From contig NZ_FOAZ01000014.1 in assembly GCF_900109465.1 (NCBI RefSeq), positions 62,001 through 126,000 of the forward strand: a stretch of 64,000 nt of DNA, given 5' to 3'. Made by a program: the position numbers and the translations under genes. The notes beneath the pieces are model-generated. The model made no database searches and was not told the DNA's origin. It saw only the letters and a program-made list of their open reading frames with translations. The DNA is from Streptacidiphilus jiangxiensis. GTDB taxonomy: Bacteria; Actinomycetota; Actinomycetes; Streptomycetales; Streptomycetaceae. Numbering within the stretch: the stretch's first letter is position 1; the number at the start of each line of letters is the position of its first letter. Below are positions 1 to 8,528 of this stretch, one piece after another.

Positions 1-1237
1 CGTCGGCGATCTGGTCCGCGATCTGGTTGTTCCTGATCCGCAGGTCCGTCATCGGCCCGTCGAGCCAGATGCCCACCTTGGTGTGGTGGATGTACAGCCC
101 CTCGATCGAGGAGTCGCTGAACGCGCCGCCGACGCCGTTGACCTGGTCGGTGTCGATCCGCTCGCGCACGTCGCCCTCGATGGCGAAGTCGCGCAGGTGG
201 ACGTCGTGACTGCCACCGGCGGAGGCGTCCTTGCCGTAGAAGCCGACACCGGTGTGGACCGAGCCGTCGGGCGCGGGCGTCGGCAGGGTCACCTGGTGAC
301 CCTTGATGACGGTGTACCAGTTCCCGGCACCCTGGATCGTGACATGGTCCACGATGATGTGCCGGTTCACCTGGTACGTCCCCGGCGGCACCCACACCGT
401 CCGCCCGGTGCGCTGCGCGGCGGCGACCGCCGCGTCGAACGCGTCGGCGGAGTCCGTGGCACCGGACGGGTCGGCGCCGAAGTCCCGCACGTCCAGGGAG
501 TGGTCGGGCCGGCGCAGCGGGGCCGGGACGTTCTGGGTGTCCAGCACGTCGATCGTCGTGGTGGCGGCCGGACTTCCCGCGGGCACGGCCAACCGGATCA
601 CATCACCGGCACGGTAGGTGTGGTCCAGCAGCAGGCGCTGCTCGTCGTAGAAGTGGCTCGGCCGGAACGGCGTCGGAAAGACCGGCGTCGGCGTGGTCTG
701 GTCCGGCACGCAGCCGCACTCGGTGGTCCACCAGTCCGGGTGCAGGGGCCCGGCCGTGGGGTCGTTGGTGAACGGGTACTCGTTGTAGAGCCAGGCGTAC
801 TGGGAGGTCAGCGTCATCGTCTGCCGGTGGTGCCCGTTGACGGTGACGTCGAGCGGGGCGGTGATGCCGCCGCCGGTCGGCGCGTCCGGGATGCTGTAGC
901 GCACGGTGATGGCGTTGGTGTCCGCGGGCAGGGTGAACTCGACGTACTGGCCGGGCGTGAGCGAGACGGCCTTGCGGCCGGTGGCCTCGGACGCGAGCGT
1001 GTACGGCGTCGTGTCGGGCCCGATCACCGTCCCGTCGGTCCGGGCGTTGAACGCGTTCTGCTCGGCGAACCCCAGGTCCGCGCCCCGCCCCCGGGTGAGG
1101 GACGGAGCGATCCCGGCCTTGGTCACCACCGCGCCCGGCGCATTCGCGACCGCGTGCGCCGTCCCGGTGCCCCCGACAGCGGCAAGCAGAGCCACCGTAA
1201 CGGCGGCCGTGGTGAGTTGTCTCTTTCTGTGCGACAT
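1..1237 (-). CDS. Secreted GH87-type alpha-1,3-glucanase, 3' end outside window
   Basis: Partial gene: 412 codons are visible and the 3' end is cut by the window edge. It starts at ATG 1237 behind an AAGGAG site. A Sec signal peptide ends near residue 30 (GTAHA). The rest aligns by eye with the catalytic half of the large glucanase at 8529-12815: shared blocks include YSIPDAPTGGGI, SQYAWLY, FYDEQRLL and the right-handed beta-helix run HHTKVGIWLDG. The last visible codons read ADQIAD followed by G, so the first expected catalytic Asp of GH87 lies right at the edge and the DD pair is not visible. It has no discoidin or FN3 modules before the catalytic part, unlike its paralogue. The family acts outside the cell on alpha-1,3-glucan of fungal walls or mutan. 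Family assignment is inferred from the paralogue; activity is unproven. Confidence 0.8.
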   Translation of the reverse strand, partial: MSHRKRQLTTAAVTVALLAAVGGTGTAHAVANAPGAVVTKAGIAPSLTRGRGADLGFAEQNAFNARTDGTVIGPDTTPYTLASEATGRKAVSLTPGQYVEFTLPADTNAITVRYSIPDAPTGGGITAPLDVTVNGHHRQTMTLTSQYAWLYNEYPFTNDPTAGPLHPDWWTTECGCVPDQTTPTPVFPTPFRPSHFYDEQRLLLDHTYRAGDVIRLAVPAGSPAATTTIDVLDTQNVPAPLRRPDHSLDVRDFGADPSGATDSADAFDAAVAAAQRTGRTVWVPPGTYQVNRHIIVDHVTIQGAGNWYTVIKGHQVTLPTPAPDGSVHTGVGFYGKDASAGGSHDVHLRDFAIEGDVRERIDTDQVNGVGGAFSDSSIEGLYIHHTKVGIWLDGPMTDLRIRNNQIADQIAD

Positions 1238-1267
1238 TGCGGCTCCTTAGGCAGATGGGACGTACCA

Positions 1268-1373
1268 CCAGGGGCGCGAGGAACTGCGCGACAAGCCACC
1301 CACCAAGCCGCGCACCGAACGAGCAGGGCCATCCGCGCACGGTGGTTGCTCGCGCAGTTCCTCGCGCCCCTGG
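1268..1373. repeat. Long inverted repeat with perfect 24-bp arms
   Basis: Arms at 1268-1291 and 1350-1373 are perfect reverse complements; the core is GGGGCGCGAGGAACTGCGCG. Weaker CCACC/GGTGG pairing continues inside the loop. It fills the gap between the alpha-glucosidase stop and the upstream glucanase start, so it probably terminates the mal operon. From memory, very similar GGGGCGCGGGGAACTGCGCG-type palindromes are scattered through Streptomyces genomes, so this may also be a REP-like element. Confidence 0.75.
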
Positions 1374-1390
1374 GGAGGTGGTGCAACTTC

Positions 1391-3019
1391 TCAGAGCTCC
1401 AGCCAGACCGCCGTGTCGGCGGGAAGCACCGGCTGCCCGTGCAGCTCGTCGCTGGCCAGCAGCACGGTGCCGGTGAGCGGCAGGGCGACCGGCTCCGCGG
1501 AGAGGTTCACCACGCAGGCGAAGCCGTCCCCCCGCCGGAAGGCCAGCAGCCCCTGCGGCGTCCCCTCCAGCCAGGCGAAGCCGGAATCGCCCAGCCCCCG
1601 GCGCAGCCGGAGCGCGGCGCGGTAGAGGGTCAGCATCGAGCCGGCGTCCGCGGCCTCCGCCTCGACCGTGCACTCCTTCCACGCCTCCGGCTGCGGCAGC
1701 CACGGCGCCGCGCTCGCGCCGTCCGGGCTGAACCCGAACGGTGGCTCACTGCCCGACCACGGCAGGGGCACCCGGCACCCGTCCCGCCCGGGGTCCGCCG
1801 GGTTGCGGCCCTTGCGTTCCCACATCGGGTCCTGGCGCAGCGCGTCGGGGATGTCCTCGACCTCCCACAGGCCGAGCTCCTCGCCCTGGTAGATGTAGAC
1901 CGCCCCGGGCAGTGCCTGCGTCAGCAGCGCAGCCGCCCGCGCCCGGCGCGTGCCGCGGGCGAGGTCGACGGGGCGGCCGTGCTGTCGGGCGTAGATGGCG
2001 AAGGAGGTGTCCTCGCGTCCGTAGCGGGTGACCACGCGGTCGACGTCGTGGTTGGACAGGACCCAGGTGGGCGGCGCGTCGGCCTCCGCGTGGAAGCGCA
2101 GCGTGTCGTCGATGACGGCGCGCAGCCGCTCGGCGTCCCACGCGCACTCCAGATAGGGGAAGTTGAAGACGGTGTGCATCTCGTCGGGGCGCAGGTAGCG
2201 GGCCATGCGCGCCTGGTCGGGCAGCCAGACCTCGCCGATCAGGACCCGGGCGCCGCCGTAGCTCTCGGCGACGCGACGCCACGCGCGGTAGACGTCGTGG
2301 ACGTCCTCCAGGTCGGTGAAGGCACGCTCCTCGGGGTCGCTCACCGGCAGTGCGGGGTCCTTGACGAGCAGCGCGGCGGAATCGATGCGGAACCCGTCCG
2401 CACCCCGGTCGAACCAGAAGCGCAGGACGGACTCGAACTCGGCCCGGACGTCGTCGTGGTCCCAGTTGAAGTCGGGCTGCTCGGGGGCGAACAGGTGCAG
2501 GTACCACTCCCCCGGCGTGCCGTCCGGCTCGGTGACGCGGGTCCAGGTGGGGCCGCCGAAGAAGCCCTGCCACTCGGTGGGCGGCAGCTCGCCGTCCGCA
2601 CCCCGCCCGGGCCGGAACCAGAAGCGGGCGCGCTCGGGTGAGCCGGGGCCGGCGGCCAACGCTGCCTGGAACCACGGGTTCTGGTCGCTGGTGTGGTTGG
2701 GGACGATGTCGATGACGACGCGGATCCCGAGGTCGTGCGCCCGGCGGATCAGCTCCTCGGCGTCGGCGAGGGTGCCGAAGAGCGGGTCGATGGCGCGGTA
2801 GTCGGCGACGTCGTAGCCGGCGTCGGCCTGGGGGGAGGCGTACCAGGGGTTGATCCAGATCGCGTCCACGCCGAGGTCGGCGAGATGGGGCAGGCGCGCG
2901 AGCAGCCCGGCCAGGTCGCCCACCCCGTCGCCGTCGCCGTCGGCGAAGCTGCGGGGGTAGATCTGGTAGATGGCGGCGTTCCGCCACCACGGGAGCTCGC
3001 GCTCTCCGGTTTCGGGCAC
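1391..3019 (-). CDS. aglA: GH13 alpha-glucosidase (AglA type)
   Basis: Cytoplasmic exo-alpha-glucosidase, 542 residues, normal for the maltase/oligo-1,6-glucosidase branch of GH13; no signal peptide. The TIM-barrel begins at once (AAIYQIYPRSFADGDGDGVGD). Conserved region I is VVIDIVPNHT (102-110), the nucleophile is Asp213 in DGFRIDSAA, the acid/base is Glu263 in LIGEVW, and the stabiliser is Asp325 in LSNHDVDR. I chose GTG 3019 because the 26 residues from the upstream ATG at 3097 look non-coding and that ATG has no ribosome site. It is last in the malE-malF-malG-aglA series, the order known for Streptomyces mal operons. Inferred role: splitting imported malto- or nigero-oligosaccharides to glucose. 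The substrate linkage cannot be read from the sequence. Confidence 0.9.
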   Translation of the reverse strand: MPETGERELPWWRNAAIYQIYPRSFADGDGDGVGDLAGLLARLPHLADLGVDAIWINPWYASPQADAGYDVADYRAIDPLFGTLADAEELIRRAHDLGIRVVIDIVPNHTSDQNPWFQAALAAGPGSPERARFWFRPGRGADGELPPTEWQGFFGGPTWTRVTEPDGTPGEWYLHLFAPEQPDFNWDHDDVRAEFESVLRFWFDRGADGFRIDSAALLVKDPALPVSDPEERAFTDLEDVHDVYRAWRRVAESYGGARVLIGEVWLPDQARMARYLRPDEMHTVFNFPYLECAWDAERLRAVIDDTLRFHAEADAPPTWVLSNHDVDRVVTRYGREDTSFAIYARQHGRPVDLARGTRRARAAALLTQALPGAVYIYQGEELGLWEVEDIPDALRQDPMWERKGRNPADPGRDGCRVPLPWSGSEPPFGFSPDGASAAPWLPQPEAWKECTVEAEAADAGSMLTLYRAALRLRRGLGDSGFAWLEGTPQGLLAFRRGDGFACVVNLSAEPVALPLTGTVLLASDELHGQPVLPADTAVWLEL

Positions 3020-3113
3020 GACGAACCTGCTTTCTGGAAGCCTTGGACAGGCGAGGGGAGGCGTGCGGAGGCATGCGCGAGGGGCATGCGGAGACATGGG
3101 GGGAGCCGCCGCC

Positions 3114-3148
3114 CCGGCCCGCCCCGGTCAGGGCGGGTCGCGGGCCGG
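3114..3148 (-). terminator. GC hairpin between malG and aglA
   Basis: CCGGCCCG (3114-3121) pairs with CGGGCCGG (3141-3148), with a further CCCGCC/GGCGGG stem inside. It lies in the 163-bp gap between the malG stop and the glucosidase start. It may attenuate read-through and lower aglA expression, or protect the malEFG transcript. No U-tract, as usual in this group. Confidence 0.6.
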
Positions 3149-3182
3149 GACGACGGGGACCACGCGCGGACGAGCCCGGGCC

Positions 3183-4073
3183 TCAGCCCTTGAGGCCGCC
3201 CGCGGTCAGCCCGGCCATGATGTTGCGCTGGAAGACGAGGAACAGCGCGATGGTCGGGATCGACGCCAGGAAGAGCCCGGCGATCAGTGAGTTCTCCGGC
3301 ATGGAGGTGGCCGCGGTGTTGACCCCGACGTTGAGCGTCTCGTGCGAGGGCACGGTGATCAGCGGCCAGAGGAAGTCCTTCCAGACCGCGACCACCCCGA
3401 AGATGGAGACGACGCCGAGGATCGGCCGCGACAGCGGCAGCACCACGGACCAGAGCACCCGGACCGGGCCGGCGCCGTCGATGGCCGCGGCGTCGAGGAG
3501 CTCGTTGGGGATGGAGTCGAAGAACCGCTTCAGCAGGAAGATGTTGAAGGCGTTGGCCACCGTGGGCAGCCAGATCACCCACGGGGTGTCCTGCAGGTTC
3601 ACGTGGATCAGCGGCAGGTCGAGGACGGTCAGGTACTGCGGGATGACGAGCGCGGCAGCCGGGATCATCATCGACGCCAGCATCATGCCGAGGATCACGT
3701 TGCCGAGGACCGGCCTCAGCTTGGAGAGCGAGTAGGCGGCGGCGACGCCGAAGAGCAGTTGCAGGAGGAGCGCTCCGCCGGCGTAGACGACGGTGTTCAG
3801 CAGCAGCTGACCCATGCCCAGGCGCGACCAGGCCTCGGTGAAGGCGTGGGTGGCGGGGTGCTCCGGGAAGAGCGTCGGCGGGGTGCGCACCAGCTCCTGG
3901 GAGCTCTTGAAGCCGCCGGTCGCCATCCAGTACAGCGGGCCGACGAAGACCACCGTGGTGACGATCAGGATCAGCGTCAGCACGATCCGGTAGATCAGTC
4001 GGCCGCGCGGCTGGTTCAGCCGGACCGGCGAGATCAGGGTCCTGGTCGCGGAGTTCGGGACGGTCGTCGCCAT
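3183..4073 (-). CDS. malG: Maltose-type ABC transporter permease, MalG family
   Basis: Inner-membrane permease of a carbohydrate ABC importer (CUT1), 296 residues, family length. Six hydrophobic segments are visible, the first at about 27-48 (VLTLILIVTTVVFVGPLYWM). The ATPase-contact EAA loop reads ELLDAAAIDGAGPVRVLWSVVLP, with the conserved G. The C-terminus NIMAGLTAGGLKG is the standard end of the MalG family. The gene starts 1 bp after the malF stop, so the two are translationally coupled. No ATPase gene is nearby; in streptomycetes MsiK is the usual shared ATPase for CUT1 importers and is encoded elsewhere, which would explain the absence. Confidence 0.93.
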   Translation of the reverse strand: MATTVPNSATRTLISPVRLNQPRGRLIYRIVLTLILIVTTVVFVGPLYWMATGGFKSSQELVRTPPTLFPEHPATHAFTEAWSRLGMGQLLLNTVVYAGGALLLQLLFGVAAAYSLSKLRPVLGNVILGMMLASMMIPAAALVIPQYLTVLDLPLIHVNLQDTPWVIWLPTVANAFNIFLLKRFFDSIPNELLDAAAIDGAGPVRVLWSVVLPLSRPILGVVSIFGVVAVWKDFLWPLITVPSHETLNVGVNTAATSMPENSLIAGLFLASIPTIALFLVFQRNIMAGLTAGGLKG

Positions 4074-4074
4074 G

Positions 4075-5019
4075 TCACGCCTCCCGTCCGCGGCGTTCCA
4101 GCCACAGGTAGATCGCGGAGAAGCAGCCGAGCACCAGCAGCATGATCACGCCGAGGGCGGCCGCGGTGTTGAACTTGTCGTAGTTGAACGCGTAGTTGTA
4201 GAGCAGGTAGACCACGGTGGTGGTCGACCCCTCGGGCCCGCCGCCGGTCAGCACGAAGGACTCGGTGAACATCTGCATGGTGGCGACCACCTGCAGCATC
4301 AGCATCAGCGACAGGATCAGCCGGGTCTGCGGCACGGTGACGTGCCAGATGCGCTGCAGCAGGTTCGCGCCGTCGAGTTCGGCTGCCTCGTACAGCTCAC
4401 CCGGGATGCCCTGGAGTGCCGCGAGGTAGACCAGGGTGGCGCTGCCCATGTTGCCCCAGGTCGAGACGAACACCAGCGAGGGCATCGCGCTGCTCTTGGA
4501 GGCCAGCCAGGAGGAGGTGGGCAGGTGCACGGCGTGCAGGACCTGGTTGAACAGGCCGTAGCCGGGGTCCATGAAGTACTTGAAGAGCAGGATGCCCGCC
4601 ACCGGCGGCAGCATCACCGGCAGGTAGACCAGGACCCGCAGGTAGCCCTGTGCGTGCCGGCACTCGTTGATCACGATCGCGGCGGCGAACGGGGCGGCGA
4701 AGCCGAAGAACAGAGCGATGCCGGTGAACTCCAGCGTGTTGCGCCAGGCGGACCAGAACTCCGGATCGGCGGTGATCTGCCGGTAGTTGGCGAGGCCAAC
4801 CCAGCTGGTCTCGCCGTAGTGGACCCGCTGGAACGACATGACGATCTCGCGGATCATCGGGTACCAGGTGAACAGCACGAAGCAGAGCAGCGCGCCGATC
4901 AGGAAGGCGTGGGCGCGCAGGTTGCGCACCAGCGCGCGGCGCAGGGCCGCGAGCGGCGGGCGCGAGCCGTCGCGGGCCGCGTCGACGCGGGCCTGACCTC
5001 GCGTCAGCGTGACAGCCAT
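4075..5019 (-). CDS. malF: Maltose-type ABC transporter permease, MalF family
   Basis: Partner permease of the CUT1 importer, 314 residues. The cytoplasmic N-terminus (about 35 residues) precedes six transmembrane segments starting near AFLIGALLCFVLFTWYP. The EAA loop is GELYEAAELDGANLLQRIWHVTVP. It lacks the large periplasmic insert of enteric MalF, as is usual for Gram-positive homologues. It lies between malE (94-bp gap holding a stem-loop) and malG (1-bp gap). Specificity is set mainly by MalE, so the transported sugar could be maltodextrin or an alpha-1,3-linked oligosaccharide. Confidence 0.93.
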   Translation of the reverse strand: MAVTLTRGQARVDAARDGSRPPLAALRRALVRNLRAHAFLIGALLCFVLFTWYPMIREIVMSFQRVHYGETSWVGLANYRQITADPEFWSAWRNTLEFTGIALFFGFAAPFAAAIVINECRHAQGYLRVLVYLPVMLPPVAGILLFKYFMDPGYGLFNQVLHAVHLPTSSWLASKSSAMPSLVFVSTWGNMGSATLVYLAALQGIPGELYEAAELDGANLLQRIWHVTVPQTRLILSLMLMLQVVATMQMFTESFVLTGGGPEGSTTTVVYLLYNYAFNYDKFNTAAALGVIMLLVLGCFSAIYLWLERRGREA

Positions 5020-5039
5020 GAGTGACTCCTCGTCAAGGT

Positions 5040-5093
5040 GTGTCGGCCGCCGGCCGGACCGCAGCGGGGAGGAAGCGGTCCGGCGGGCGACAC
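5040..5093 (-). terminator. Attenuator-like stem-loop between malE and malF
   Basis: CCGGACCGC (5054-5062) pairs with GCGGTCCGG (5075-5083) around a 12-nt loop; outer GTGTCG/CGACAC arms (5040-5045 and 5088-5093) extend it. Stem-loops after the binding-protein gene are known to stabilise its mRNA and to reduce permease synthesis, fitting the need for excess binding protein. Confidence 0.65.
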
Positions 5094-5112
5094 GTCACGG
5101 GTTCGCCAGACG

Positions 5113-6546
5113 TCACTGATTCGCGAGAATCTGGTTGGCCTGGGTCTCGGCGGTGGCGAGTACCTGGTCGAGGTTGGCGTTGGGGTCGGTCATCGCGGCC
5201 GACATCGCCGTGTCCAGGACCTTGTACAGCTGCTGCGCAGCCGGAGGCTCGTTGACGCTGCTGGTCGGGTTGTTGACGTAGGGGTCGTAGTTGGACAGCG
5301 GCAGGTTGCCGTTGGTCTTCAGCGACGTGGTGATCGCCTGGATCTGCGGCGAGCTCGCGCTCCAGAAGTACGGCTGCGGGATGGCGATCGCGACCGGGTC
5401 CTTGCTGGAGGCGGCCAGGGTGGCGGAGCGGGAGAAGTTGAACTGGCCGGCGTCCGGGGTCAGGTACTCGAAGTCGATCCAGGCGATCTCAGCCTTGATC
5501 TGGTTCGGGGTCTGGCCCTTCTTGAAGTAGTAGAGGTCGCCGCCGCCGAGGCTGTTGCCGGGGCCGGTGGCGCCGGGCATCGGGCCGAGGCCGAAGGCGT
5601 TCTTGTCGGCGCCGAGCACCTCGATCAGGTGCTTGACGACGTCGGGCGCGCCGATGAACATGCCGACCTTGCCGGTGGCCAGCGGCGGGAAGGCGTCGGC
5701 CCACTGGGTGACCGGGGTCGCACCGATGCTGTGGTCGGTGAAGCGCATGTCGTGCAGGCGCTGCAGCACGGCCTTGCCCTGCGCGGAGTTGAACGCGGCC
5801 TTGGTGCCGTCGGAGCTCACCATCTGGCCGCCGAGGCTGTAGAGCTCGGAGGTGAAGTGCCAGCCGCCGGTGTTGCCGCCGCTGTAGTCCTCGTAGCCGC
5901 TGATGCCGTTGCCGAGCGCGGCGATCTTCTTGGCGTCGGCCTGGACCTCGTCCCAGGTGGTGGGCGGCTGGTCCGGGTTGAGGCCGGCCCTCTTGAACAG
6001 GTCCCGGTTGTAGACCAGGCCGGTGGAGTAGTAGTTGATCGGCAGCGCGTAGGTCTTGCCGTTGACGCCGAGGTTGTTCTTGACGCTGCTCAGCATGGAC
6101 GAGTAGCCGGGCACCGTCTGGTCGTTGAGGTAGGAGCTGATGTCCACGGCGTCGCCGGAGTTCAGCGTCTGGCCCTGGTCGGTGAAGTAGGCGTGGAAGG
6201 CGCCGGTCTCGTCGTGGGCCTTGTACTCGGCGGTCTGCTGGGCCGGCACCTCGCACTGGCCGACGTACGGCTTGGCGTCGATGGTGACGTTCGGGTACTT
6301 GACCTTGAACAGGGCCAGGTCGTCGGCGTAGTTGGCCTTGCCCGCCGCCTGGTCGGCGCCGGGGGCGCAGTCGATGGAGATGGTGACGGTCGCGTTCGGG
6401 TCGAGCGGCTTGCCGTCGGCCACACCGTCGGCAGCGCTGTTGCCGCTGCTCCCGGACGAGCCGCTGCTACTGCAGGCGGCCGTGCCCAGACAGAGCCCTG
6501 CCGCGAGAGCGATGGCGGCGAACTTGCGCGATCTGTTCAGCATCAT
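5113..6546 (-). CDS. malE: Extracellular sugar-binding lipoprotein, MalE type
   Basis: Substrate-binding protein of the importer, 477 residues, anchored outside the membrane. The signal peptide ends in lipobox LGTAAC, so Cys25 is the lipidated residue; a Ser/Gly linker follows. SBP family 1 features include the conserved YSTGLVYNRDLF and PPTTWDEVQADAKKIA blocks. Two further cysteines (in ISIDCAPG and VGQCEVP) could form a disulphide not typical of E. coli MalE. It is longer than the roughly 420 residues I recall for S. coelicolor MalE, with an insert in the first 100 residues. I chose ATG 6546, with GGGG 5 nt upstream; the in-frame upstream extension is Pro/Ala-rich and unlikely. It is first in the operon, transcribed away from the LacI-family gene. 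Confidence 0.9.
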   Translation of the reverse strand: MMLNRSRKFAAIALAAGLCLGTAACSSSGSSGSSGNSAADGVADGKPLDPNATVTISIDCAPGADQAAGKANYADDLALFKVKYPNVTIDAKPYVGQCEVPAQQTAEYKAHDETGAFHAYFTDQGQTLNSGDAVDISSYLNDQTVPGYSSMLSSVKNNLGVNGKTYALPINYYSTGLVYNRDLFKRAGLNPDQPPTTWDEVQADAKKIAALGNGISGYEDYSGGNTGGWHFTSELYSLGGQMVSSDGTKAAFNSAQGKAVLQRLHDMRFTDHSIGATPVTQWADAFPPLATGKVGMFIGAPDVVKHLIEVLGADKNAFGLGPMPGATGPGNSLGGGDLYYFKKGQTPNQIKAEIAWIDFEYLTPDAGQFNFSRSATLAASSKDPVAIAIPQPYFWSASSPQIQAITTSLKTNGNLPLSNYDPYVNNPTSSVNEPPAAQQLYKVLDTAMSAAMTDPNANLDQVLATAETQANQILANQ

Positions 6547-6619
6547 GCGTACCCCATGGACGAAGAGACGTGGTGGGTGGGGGAAAGCCGGCGTGTGAGG
6601 AACGTAGGCCGCGGCGACA

Positions 6620-6630
6620 GCAAGCGCAAG
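6620..6630. promoter_or_regulatory. Possible MalR operator, malE side
   Basis: GCAAGCGCAAG, which reads CTTGCGCTTGC on the malE strand: two direct CTTGC units 6 bp apart, 74 bp upstream of malE. CTTGC-type repeats are what I recall for the MalR-controlled malE promoter of S. coelicolor. Confidence 0.5.
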
Positions 6631-6757
6631 ACCTCGACGCAAAATTGAAAAGTCACGACTGTGCTTCGGCGTGACACGACCCCGACAGGCAGTGCAACCA
6701 GCACCGCAGGCCGCTCACTCCGGCCTGACCTGGCCTTTTGCGGAGGTACGGCTAGTT

Positions 6758-6772
6758 CTTGCAATCGCTTGC
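6758..6772. promoter_or_regulatory. Possible MalR operator, malR side
   Basis: CTTGCAATCGCTTGC contains two direct CTTGC units 10 bp apart (one helical turn), 25 bp upstream of the LacI-family gene. It shares the CTTGC unit with the malE-side site, suggesting that one regulator acts on both divergent promoters and represses itself. Confidence 0.55.
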
Positions 6773-6796
6773 CGAATCCTGCTCTACTCTTTCGCC

Positions 6797-7801
6797 ATGA
6801 AGAGCAGACTCGCCGAGGTGGCACAGAAGGTCGGAGTCAGCGAGGCCACGGTGAGCCGCGTGCTCAACGGACGGCCCGGCGTCTCCGAGGGAACCCGCAA
6901 CGCGGTCCTCGCCGCGCTCGACGTGCTCGGCTACGAACGGCCCAGCCAACTGCGCGGCGAGCGCGCCCGGCTGATCGGACTGGTCCTGCCGGAACTGCAG
7001 AACCCGATCTTCCCGGCGCTGGCCGAGGTGGTCGGCGGCGCGCTCGCCCAGCGCGGCTTCACCCCCGTGCTGTGCACCCGCACCGCGGGCGGGCTGTCCG
7101 AGGCCGACTACGTCAACATGCTGCTGGACCAGCAGGTTTCCGGCGTCGTCTTCGCCGGTGGACACTTCGCCGAGGCCGACGCCCCGCACGAGCACTACAC
7201 GCGCCTGCGCGACCGGGGCATCCCCGTCGTGCTCTTCAACGGCGCCGTCGAACACCTGGGCTTCCCCCAGGTCTCCACGGACGACGTCGTCGCGGTCGAG
7301 CAGGCCTTCGGCCACCTCGCCGCACTCGGCCACGAGAACATCGGCATGATCGTCGGGCCGGAGGACCACATCCCCTCCCGCCGCAAGCTCGACTCCTTCG
7401 CCGCGCAGTACGCCCGCCTGGGACGAGAGGTCCAGCCGGACTGGGTCGCCCACGCCCTCTTCGCCCTGGAGGGCGGACATGCGGCGGCCAGCCGGATGCT
7501 GCGCGCCGGCGTCACCGGCATCATCTGCGGCAGCGACCCGCTGGCCCTCGGCGCCATCCGCGCGGCGCGGCGCGCGGGCCTGTCGGTGCCGAGCGACGTG
7601 TCCGTGGTCGGCTTCGACGACTCGGCGTTCATGAACTGCACCGAGCCGCCGCTGACGACGGTGCGCCAGCCGATCGAGGCCCTCGGCCGGGCGGCGGTCG
7701 CGCTGCTGGTCAACCAGATCGAGGGCGCCACGGTGGCGGCCGAGGAGCTGCTGTTCGAGCCGGAGCTCGTGGTCCGCGGCTCCACCGGCCCCGCGCGGTA
7801 G
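6797..7801 (+). CDS. malR: LacI-family transcriptional regulator, MalR-like
   Basis: Repressor of 334 residues. An N-terminal LacI helix-turn-helix (residues 3-25, RLAEVAQKVGVSEATVSRVLN) and hinge helix are followed by a periplasmic-binding-like effector domain, with VSVVGFDDSAFMNCTEPPLTTVRQP near the end as in the GalR/LacI family. I chose ATG 6797: the in-frame frame upstream adds 42 residues ahead of the HTH, which the family never has. It is divergent from malE with a 250-bp gap holding CTTGC repeats. By position it is the orthologue of S. coelicolor MalR, which represses the mal operon and is relieved by maltose. With glucanases on both sides, nigero-oligosaccharides are an alternative inducer. 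Confidence 0.9.
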   Translation: MKSRLAEVAQKVGVSEATVSRVLNGRPGVSEGTRNAVLAALDVLGYERPSQLRGERARLIGLVLPELQNPIFPALAEVVGGALAQRGFTPVLCTRTAGGLSEADYVNMLLDQQVSGVVFAGGHFAEADAPHEHYTRLRDRGIPVVLFNGAVEHLGFPQVSTDDVVAVEQAFGHLAALGHENIGMIVGPEDHIPSRRKLDSFAAQYARLGREVQPDWVAHALFALEGGHAAASRMLRAGVTGIICGSDPLALGAIRAARRAGLSVPSDVSVVGFDDSAFMNCTEPPLTTVRQPIEALGRAAVALLVNQIEGATVAAEELLFEPELVVRGSTGPAR

Positions 7802-8343
7802 ATGCCCGGGCGTCCGCCCTGCTGGTCGTCAGCGGCCCGCCCGGAGCGGGCAGGACGACGCTCGCGCACGCCCTGGCCACGGCCCTGACCCGGCCGCTGG
7901 CCTGCCGCGACGAGCTGAAGGAACGGCTGGTCGCGGCGGGCGCGAGCCCGGCCGACCAGCTCGACCCGCTCGCCAACGAGGCGTTCTTCCGCACCCTCGG
8001 TGAAGAGCCGGCGGCGGGCCACAGCCCGGTGGCGGAGGCGGCCTTCCAGGACCGGTTCTGGCGTCCCGGTCTCGCGCCGCTCGCCGACCTGGCCGCGATC
8101 CGGGCGGTCCGCTGCGTCGTCGACGCCGCCGTCGCCCGAACCCGCATCACCGACCGCGCCGCGTCCGATCCACGCCGCGCGGCCCGCGCGGACGCCGAGC
8201 TACCGGACCGGGTCGCGCGCGGGGAGCGTCCGATCCAGCCGGGGGCACCGATCGCGCTCGACGTCCCATCCCTCGTCGTGGATTCCACCCGGGGCTGGAT
8301 CCCGGGGCTACCGGAGATCGTCTCGTTCGCGCGTCTCGTCTGA
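7801..8343 (+). pseudogene. P-loop kinase-like frame lacking a start codon
   Basis: An open frame reading ASALLVVSGPPGAGRTTLAHA has a complete Walker A (GPPGAGRTT) and continues through ACRDELKERLV, VAEAAFQDRFWRPGL and IALDVPSLVVDST, the full pattern of the roughly 180-residue AAA/shikimate-kinase-like ATP-binding proteins of actinomycetes. No ATG, GTG or TTG lies in frame between the end of the regulator (stop 7799-7801) and the Walker A; the only nearby codons are GTA (7798) and tandem CTG (7819, 7822), and the ATG at 7802 is in the wrong frame. The body has no internal stop and looks intact. Either it starts at CTG, or a point change destroyed a GTG and the gene is recently dead. Confidence 0.5.
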
Positions 8344-8421
8344 CGCTTGCGCTTTCCTCCAACGCTCGCCTGTCCGTTCCATTGACTGCGTGCGCTCACG
8401 TCTGTAACTTCCTCGCGAAGT

Positions 8422-8456
8422 GTTGGAAATCCACGACAGCATCGCGGAATTCCAAC
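8422..8456. promoter_or_regulatory. Inverted repeat upstream of the large glucanase
   Basis: GTTGGAAATCC (8422-8432) and GGAATTCCAAC (8446-8456) form 11-bp arms with one mismatch and a 13-bp spacer, 73 bp before the glucanase start. A further CTCCAACGCT copy lies at about 8356. It is a candidate operator; it does not resemble the CTTGC sites near malR. Confidence 0.45.
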
Positions 8457-8528
8457 GCTACCCAGCGAGGGGGCCCGGGTCAGGGGCGCGGCTCGCCTCG
8501 GCGTCCGCCACACAGGAACCGAGGGACG

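Noticed and set aside
83-2641. A long plus-strand open frame of about 850 codons
   Set aside because: It lies opposite the glucanase and alpha-glucosidase genes, is Arg/Gly/Val-rich and has no domain pattern; a GC-skew artefact.
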